DNA of 64,000 nt from Allodiplogaster sudhausi (lineage: Eukaryota > Nematoda > Chromadorea > Rhabditida > Diplogasteridae). Shown here piece after piece: positions 57,546 to 64,000 of the stretch. The stretch is taken from the NCBI GenBank assembly GCA_945643635.1, contig CALZFC010000016.1:5412001-5476000 (forward strand). The letters run 5' to 3'. Position numbers and translations under genes: made by a program. Under the pieces are notes generated by a model. It searched no databases. It was not told where the DNA came from and saw only the letters and a list, made by a program, of their open reading frames with translations. The stretch's first letter is position 1. The number at the start of each line of letters is the position of its first letter.

Positions 57546-58372
57546 TCGCTTTTGTCTGATAGGTTTTGTTTAATTTTGGTTACTTAATTTTTTCTGCTTA
57601 GCCTCCTTAAATATACACCTACATATATTCCGATATAGTGATAAAAAAATTAAACAATACGAAATTGTCAGATAAGATTTCTCCCATAGCCTCATGTTTT
57701 TCTGACTATTTCACTCCCTTTAGCAACTCGTCATTTCAAGGTTGTAAACATAAAAAAAGTATGAAAACTGCTTTAACAGTCGCCTTATAGCGACAGAACC
57801 CGATATTACATGAACGTTTGCCTATTTCTCCTGCTTTGACTTTTTCTAACACTTTTCCGTTTTCCACCTCTTCATTTCTCTCGGCAATCTATCTTTTCAT
57901 CTCTCATTCTCTCTATCTTTCGTTTTTCTCACCCTTTGAACGAAATAGTGACATCGTTTGACCTTTATTTAACGCAGTGGCAGAGAGTGTCAGCCTCGCT
58001 CCTCTTTTCATGGCTATTTCATAGCCTGTCACAGGCAGTTGGATCGTTGTCCTTCTCAGCAATTCTTCAGGTCTCAAACGATTTATGATCTCATTTTTTC
58101 GCAAAGAAATAGCGCATAAGTATCTACATACATACCTTTAAAACAGAATTTCTTCCAATAATCCCTCTCGTCTTCTCCGATTATCAGAGGTGTAATGAAA
58201 TAGCTGATTAATATGGTCAAATGTGGACGTTAGATTCGAAAAGGCAAATTGGGATTGAAAGTGACACATTCAATCGAAAAAGATAGGGACAATGAAAGTG
58301 AAATAGATTATAGAGAGATTAGGAAGGAAGGCGCAGAGTGAACGAAAGAGAGAAAGAGTGACAGAAAAACAA

Positions 58373-58403
<31 letters not shown>

Positions 58404-58480
58404 CAGCGAGAGGGATAGAGAGGGAGTAACCATTGCGATCATCTCTTTTGCATTGAACTTTCACTGTTTTCAAGAGTGTC
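57546..58480. other. No feature recognised
   Basis: AT-rich DNA with short CT/GA tracts (58320-58430). No coding or repeat assignment. Confidence 0.5.
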
Positions 58481-59160
58481 TTTTCGAGTGACAAGGCACA
58501 AGGCCGTGTAAGTGTCGTCGATACGCTGTCGGCAAATCGAAGTCAACGACCTCCGATTCAAGGAAAAATGACCATTTCAATGATAAGTTTGATTAACGGT
58601 TGATAATAAATCGGACAAGGAATGCCATTTAAAAACTGTGTTTGGGTAATAGTTCATTATTATAAACATATTCAGAATAAAACCGCCAAATTTGACAGAT
58701 TCGTCTTAATCTAGTGAAGCGAGTCGTTCTTGCCGAACACGCAATAGAAAGGAAAGAATAAAAAGATTATTAAAAGAACAGTATATTCCGTTTCAAAGAT
58801 AATTTAGATTAACGGTTTCTAATAAATAATTCAAAGAATGCCATTTCAAATAGTTCATTATAATAAGCATAATCAGAATAAAACAGCCAAATTTGACAGA
58901 TTCGTCTTATTCGAAGATGCGCTCGTGAAGTGAATCATTCTTGCCGGCCCTGCCGATATTAATTTCGCACAGATATACACTCAATAGAAAGAACACTTAT
59001 TTGTTCAAATAGGTTTTTTTAAGAATAAAAAGAATATATAAAAATATATTTATTGGTTGTTTATTCCAAATAGTTCATTAGCAAGCAGTATAGCAAGAAA
59101 TCGCTGTTTTTGGGTGGCTCGTCCATACATAGAGCCGGAGTGCGTGAAAACCACCTAATA
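58481..59160 (+). pseudogene. Mannosidase-type relics, plus strand
   Basis: 58490-58560 reads SSDKAQGRVSVVDTLSANRS, similar to the segment FDxxTGxxxSV of GH38 enzymes and to relics at 1795-1855, 2390-2450, 600-660 and 13305-13345. 58690-58740 and 58890-58990 are worn copies of the 3150-3279 relic. A dispersed-motif copy lies at about 59143. All are broken by stops and indels. Confidence 0.55.
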
Positions 59161-59834
59161 ATTTAAATTAATTTTTAATAACTAATTGATCTGGTTGCGA
59201 TTTATAAAAAACATGTTTTCCTTTACATTGGCTATATAGCTTTATTTTGCTGGTAGATAACTATTCGTAAGAACACATTTGCAATGTTCATTTCCATGTC
59301 TTTAAATTTCTTTAAAAAATTTATTTGAATAAAGAAATTAAGAAGACCCCTATGAATTTTACAAGTTATAGAAATGATAAAGAAGGCGAATAGAGAAATG
59401 CGGAGGTAAAATACAAATTAGACAATAAACGGAGCTTTTCTGGAGTAGACACTTTTTTGAATTATCAGCCCGCAAACCTTTTGTTCATTTTGCACTCACA
59501 AAATAATTGGAAAATTAATGTCAACCGAATATCGCCAGAGTAATAAAAAATATGTATAAATAATCATCACTTTATTCTATGAATTAAAAAGGTGCAGGCA
59601 CACTCTGAACACCGAAAATGAGAGTGTCAACATTTTCTTGGAGTATTGATTGTGAGACAAGAAAACCACTGGTTTTTTTTTTGAGAAAATCGAAAAGTAA
59701 ATTAAATTTTTATTAAAAGTTAAATAATATAGTAAAGTTTCTTTCTCTATTCTCTCTCACTCACGCTCTCTCTCTCTAATTCGATAATAAACCTATTGTA
59801 TGTTCGCCCGCAGGAATTAGGGATCTCCAGAGAG

Positions 59835-59876
<42 letters not shown>

Positions 59877-59952
59877 GAGAAAGAGGGAGAGATGGGTAGA
59901 GAAAGAGAGAGAGAGAGAGAATAATATAATAATAAACATTTATATAAATTAT
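59161..59952. other. AT-rich DNA and GA/CT tracts
   Basis: No gene seen. GA tract at 59837-59922; CT tract at about 59740-59780. Confidence 0.6.
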
Positions 59953-60690
59953 TTGGCCTGGTGGTTTCCATTCACCACTGAATCTATTTATAAACGAGCC
60001 ATTGAAGTGCAGCGATCACTTGTTTTGTTTCTCTGTTTCTCTCTCTCTCTCTCTCTCTCTGAACTTTTTCTCTCACTCACTCTCGCTCTTCTGTCATCCT
60101 TTTCCCATTTCCTCACCTCACAAATGCTGGCGACCTTGGCACGGCTCTGCATACATATGTATTTTTTATTCATATTCTCTCGTACAATTTACACTGAACA
60201 GAAGACGAACTTAAAAATTATTGTGAAACACATAATTTCTCTATGAACAGAACCCAGCGAACCAAGAATAAACATTCAAGAAACACTTGAACCTGACTAC
60301 CCGCCACAGGCAGTTAGTCACTGTATCTTGCATTAAACATCTTTATAAAAAAAAGCCTAGAAGTGTTAGCTTTCTTAAAGAAGAAGACATCATTAATATG
60401 AATTTAAATAAGAATCTAAGATACAGAGAATGTGGGGAAAAAATAAATAAGGCAAAAGAAGTTAGAAGCAGAAATTTTGCCTCAGAGTGCGACTGCATTA
60501 TAAATAAAAGATCTACAGCGAAGACATATTTATGTAATACAAGCACGTAAAGTAAACGACAAGCTGAGAGAAGAGTTGAAAATACTTTGGTTCTTCACAT
60601 AAAATAATCACAATGACGAATCTTTGCATATCACAGACTTTCAACAAAATTATTACGCCCACTCCGAGAAAAAAGGCGTCTTGTTACCTC
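59953..60690 (+). repeat. Duplicate of both Maverick flanks (near-empty site)
   Basis: Starts with a dispersed-motif copy (GGCCTGGTGGTTTCC). 59960-60330 is the reverse complement of the right Maverick flank and 60465-60690 that of the left flank (23445-23640). About 135 bp of other sequence lies between, without any Maverick DNA. Confidence 0.75.
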
Positions 60691-60854
60691 GCAGAAAAAT
60701 AGAAGTCTTTTCTCAGTTTTTGGGCCAAGGCGCGTCTGATGGTGAGTCACGTTTTTTTTAATACATGCAGTGGCTGGAAAATGTACAGTATACATTAACG
60801 GCAGAATGGAGGTCTTGAAAATCACCGTAATCCCAATCGTTTCGGGACCTCTCA

Positions 60855-61072
60855 CTAGAAGCTAATCTTGTACGTCTTGAGCTCTTGTGGCTCCAGTGAC
60901 ATGGCCAGAGCAGGCTTGCCCGATTCGTAGAGCATCGTGAGAGTGGCGGGCTCGGCTTGTTTGAGAGAAGCACCGAAGAGGACCGAGGGGTTCATCTGGA
61001 ACAGGGGACAACTATTGAGTAACATGGTTTTCCTCTCCCTCTCTCTCTCTCTGCCTCCCTCTCTCTCTTTCA

Positions 61073-61106
<34 letters not shown>

Positions 61107-61390
61107 TTCTGTCCCAGTCTCGTAATCTCTCTTTCTTTATCTTTTCTCTCTCTCCCTCTCTCTACCTTTTTCTCTCTCTCTCCCTCTTTTTCTCACCTGT
61201 TGACTCCCCCCTCCGCACTCTCCCTCCCTGCCCTGGAACCGGCAGTCCCCGAGTGGTCGGTGGAGTATCAGTGCGGCCTCCCTCTCTGGCCCCGTCGCTC
61301 TTCTTCCGATTGACAGTTGGCGCGCACTCTTGCTGCTAGTTGTAGGGCCCTAGGAGAATGTAATTAATTGATTAATTAATTAAATGAATG

Positions 61391-61433
<43 letters not shown>

Positions 61434-63193
61434 CAAAACAATCGTTTCCTAAAGCATAATTACACACGCATATTATGAAGAAATAAGTATATAATTATTA
61501 GTGCTGATATCACAATGAAACAATAACAGTTGAAATGTTTGGCTGCTTTCTTCCACCACTCAAATTTCTTAATCTCTTTCTCTGTTTCTTTCTGTGTTTC
61601 CCTGCACTCTCTCCCTATCTCTCTCTCTCTCACCCTCACATACTCTCTCTCTCTCCCTCTCTGTTTTGTCTCTCTGCCCCCCTGTTTCCCACTCTCTCTT
61701 TCTCTCCATCTCTCTCTCCTCACCTTGGTCGTGTAATCCGTCTTGCCTGCCATCGATCTGAATGCCACGATATGCACATCGCATGGAAGGGATGAAGTCA
61801 TCCCAGTGAAAGAGGGCGAGAGGTCCGAGTCTAAATGTGTTATGTTACCTTCTAATAAATATTATTCTTGCTTGTAACAAGGAAATATTAATGTTATGTT
61901 ATTTATTTTATATTTACAAAAAAATTATATATATATATATGCATATATATAAACTATACTATTTAATTATATACATTAAATTTAATTATATACATTTATA
62001 ATAAAAGCTAACCTTCGCTGAGCAGCTTCACAAAGGGATAATGCATGGCGCGGCTGGACGAGTGCGCAGAAGACGAAAGGAAACCGGTCTGAAGAGAGTA
62101 ATAAATAACATTCGCTATTTCGTAATCATATAAAAAAAAGTCTGATATCTGCATCAATAATGTATACAAAGCTGAATGATGAAAATTCTTTAGAAAAATT
62201 GTATATACATAAAAATTGTATGTTTTAAGTCGCAAATAAATTTTTTACCACATACAAAATCTAGATTATTAAAATTAATAAAAAAAATTAACAATGGAAA
62301 ATAAAAATAAAATAAAACCTTGGCCTTTTCGTCGGTCGCCTCTCCCTTCAACGTCTCAGGCAAAAGGCGGAAGTGCGAGAGTGTCCTCTTGTTATCGAGT
62401 ACTCCCTAATGTTTTTTTTTAAAGTTTTTTTTAAAAAGGACTATCTTGAAGGAAGCGTCGAATTGATTAAAAAAAAATAAAATGCTTACAGATATTGTTT
62501 TAAGTCGCATAATTCTCACAATCAGTTTTATAAGAAATAATATAGTAAAAATATATTGAAGCAAAAATAAGTAAAACTACAAACTTGCGCTACTCCTCTT
62601 CCGTCATCCTGGAAAAGCCGTCGCTCCAGAATTACCTCGAGCCAACCTAGAATAACATTACATTAACTAATAACATGAGCAAAATGAAATTAGAAAATAG
62701 TTCTAATTCAACCCTGAAAAAGGAAATGATCGGAGGTTAATTTATATGGATCAATTTGTGGTGTTTTATGACAAGTAAACCAATTGTGTGGATTACAAAG
62801 GATTCCGTAGAAAAAAATGGAAGTTCTCGCAAAGGCAAAGAATCCAAAATATTGAATAAATTTGCCTCTTTTTAAGATAGTAATTAAACGGAAAATATAT
62901 TACGATATTTGTTTAAAATCATATTTCATCTTTATTTTATAATAGTTTTATAATAAAAATATATTAATATTTTTTCATCCTATTTCATCTTTATAGGAGA
63001 ATAACTATATTAAAAGAAAAATATATCAATATATTTTTATTCTATTTCATCTGTTAAGAAAACTATATTAAAAGAAACATATGTTCATATTCTCTCCTTC
63101 TTTCTCTCTGACCACTCTTTGTCTCTCTCTCCCTCTCTCTCTCTTTGTCTCTCTCTCTCTTTGTCTCTCTCTCTCTTTCTCTCTCTCTCTCTT

Positions 63194-63224
<31 letters not shown>

Positions 63225-63748
63225 CTGACCACTCTGTAGACTGGATACGCCGAGAGCCTGCGCGCCTAGCAGAGTGAGCCGCTGCTGGGAGTCCTCGATA
63301 AAGGCAGCGGATGACATCGGGTAGACGTGCGCTTGCAGGGGCAGCTTGTCTAGCTGACGGCGACGGCGAATCATCTGAGAGGGAGAGAGAGAGAGAGAGG
63401 AAGAGAGAGGGAGAGAGAGAAGGAGAGAGAGACGGAGAGAGAGATGGAGGGAGAGAGAGGAGACAGAAGAAGAGAGGGGGGGGGGGTGAGGGAGTGAGAG
63501 AGAGAAGGATTTCAGAGAGGGGGAGGGGAGAGAGACGGAGAGAGAGCGAAAAAGGAAGGCGGCGAGAGGGATAGAGAAGTGGAAAGTGAGCGAGAGAGAG
63601 GGAGAGAGAGAGTGAGAGGGAGAGGGGCGGAGAGAGCCGTGAAGTAAGAAGAATGAGAGAAAATTGAACAAGAGTTAACCTGAAGAGCGTTTAAGTCGGT
63701 GTAAACGGTGTCCGCGCTCTCCACTCCACTCTCAATGCGCATCGAGAC
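60855..63748 (-). CDS. GH38 alpha-mannosidase II-like enzyme, C-terminal exons
   Basis: Eight minus-strand exons, all in phase: E1 63680-63748, E2 63230-63374, E3 62585-62646, E4 62319-62405, E5 62013-62088, E6 61724-61830, E7 61197-61328, E8 60855-60996 (TAG). The product matches the C-terminal beta-sandwich region of Golgi alpha-mannosidase II (MAN2A / nematode aman-2 class): [86 protein letters not shown] and [15 protein letters not shown]. That enzyme trims two mannoses from N-glycans in the Golgi lumen. The catalytic N-terminal domain and signal anchor would lie beyond 64000. E7 uses a weak acceptor (gcaag). Introns are CT-rich. This is the intact counterpart of the relics across the rest of the window. 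Confidence 0.88.
63105..63228. repeat. CT-rich microsatellite in mannosidase intron
   Basis: Long CT/GTCTCT tract directly after exon E2 in transcription direction; a GA-rich partner tract is at 63378-63650 before E2. Confidence 0.9.
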
Positions 63749-64000
63749 CTGGAGTGAGACCAAATCAATAAAGCAATCAATTAATTCGAGGAAATGTACT
63801 AGAATGCAAGGAGAAATTTAAAATGTAAAATTTTTCTAATAAACAAAAATTATACTTATTTTAATAATCAGCAGAGCATTAAAAAAGGAATAAAAGAGGG
63901 TCCTAGGGGTAGGATTACAAAATTTATGTATCAAAATTTTAAATTTTACAAAATAAAAGTTTATAGTTAATTATTTAAAAAAAAGATACGAAAAACATAG
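63749..64000. other. Intron of the mannosidase gene at window edge
   Basis: AT-rich, upstream of E1 on the minus strand; no exon recognised before the end of the window. Confidence 0.6.

Noticed and set aside
813..59975. Dispersed GGCCTGGTGG motif as a Pol III A box
   Set aside because: It partly fits the A-box consensus but no B box follows at a usable distance in any copy checked.
63063..63671. 202-codon minus-strand frame
   Set aside because: Mostly CT/GA microsatellite; only the part inside 63230-63374 is real (mannosidase exon E2).

Overview
The window looks like a nematode-type eukaryotic chromosome segment. Multi-exon genes have mostly short AT-rich introns with GT donors and TTTCAG-like acceptors, a TTTTCAG sits one base before a start codon (compatible with spliced-leader trans-splicing), and mobile DNA is abundant. 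I cannot name the species. GA/CT microsatellites fill much of the non-coding DNA and generate many meaningless Ser/Leu or Arg/Glu reading frames.

Layout. (1) 1-21066: a giant inverted repeat. The left arm (1-13761) and right arm (14170-21066) are near-identical reverse complements around a ~408 bp spacer. The left arm is longer because it carries a dead CR1-like LINE (about 5.6-10.36 kb) plus a second copy of ~2 kb of the arm. The arms hold no intact gene, but they contain scrambled, broken exon copies of a GH38 alpha-mannosidase whose real exons lie at 60.9-63.7 kb, mixed with a dispersed repeat family and a C-rich MITE. (2) 21067-23660: spacer with a relic Maverick end, more degraded repeats and a small inverted duplication. 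(3) 23661-43470: a Maverick/Polinton with long terminal inverted repeats. Its genes, in order: protein-primed DNA polymerase B (17 exons, intact), packaging ATPase, an ORF, chromodomain integrase, a small membrane protein, a short structural-type ORF, minor capsid (frameshifted), major capsid (frameshifted), two small duplicated ORFs of which the second is a spliced PAZ-like microgene, adenain-like protease, a C2H2 protein and a spliced Zn-ribbon-like protein. Three further elements are nested in its terminal repeats: a 347 bp MITE, a 1.25 kb foldback element and a 4.2 kb TTAA element with a transposase fragment. (4) 43471-46021: duplicated flank, mannosidase relics and MITEs. (5) 46022-56072, minus strand: a secreted protein of eight tandem four-cysteine (sushi/CCP-like) domains whose exon phases I could follow throughout (717 codons). 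One intron holds a young 2.8 kb LTR retrotransposon that codes only for Gag, and domain 1 carries an in-frame TGA. (6) 56073-60854: CT-rich spacer, a possible lone exon, mannosidase relics and a copy of the Maverick flanks. (7) 60855-63748, minus strand: the last eight exons of a Golgi-class alpha-mannosidase II-like gene.

How it fits together. The host content appears to be two minus-strand secretory-pathway genes. Everything to their left looks like repeated segmental duplication and inversion of mannosidase-gene DNA into which mobile elements have inserted. The Maverick kept an open polymerase, integrase and protease while its two capsid genes each carry a frameshift, so it probably cannot form virions itself. 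The most unusual item is the PAZ-like microgene between its capsid and protease genes.
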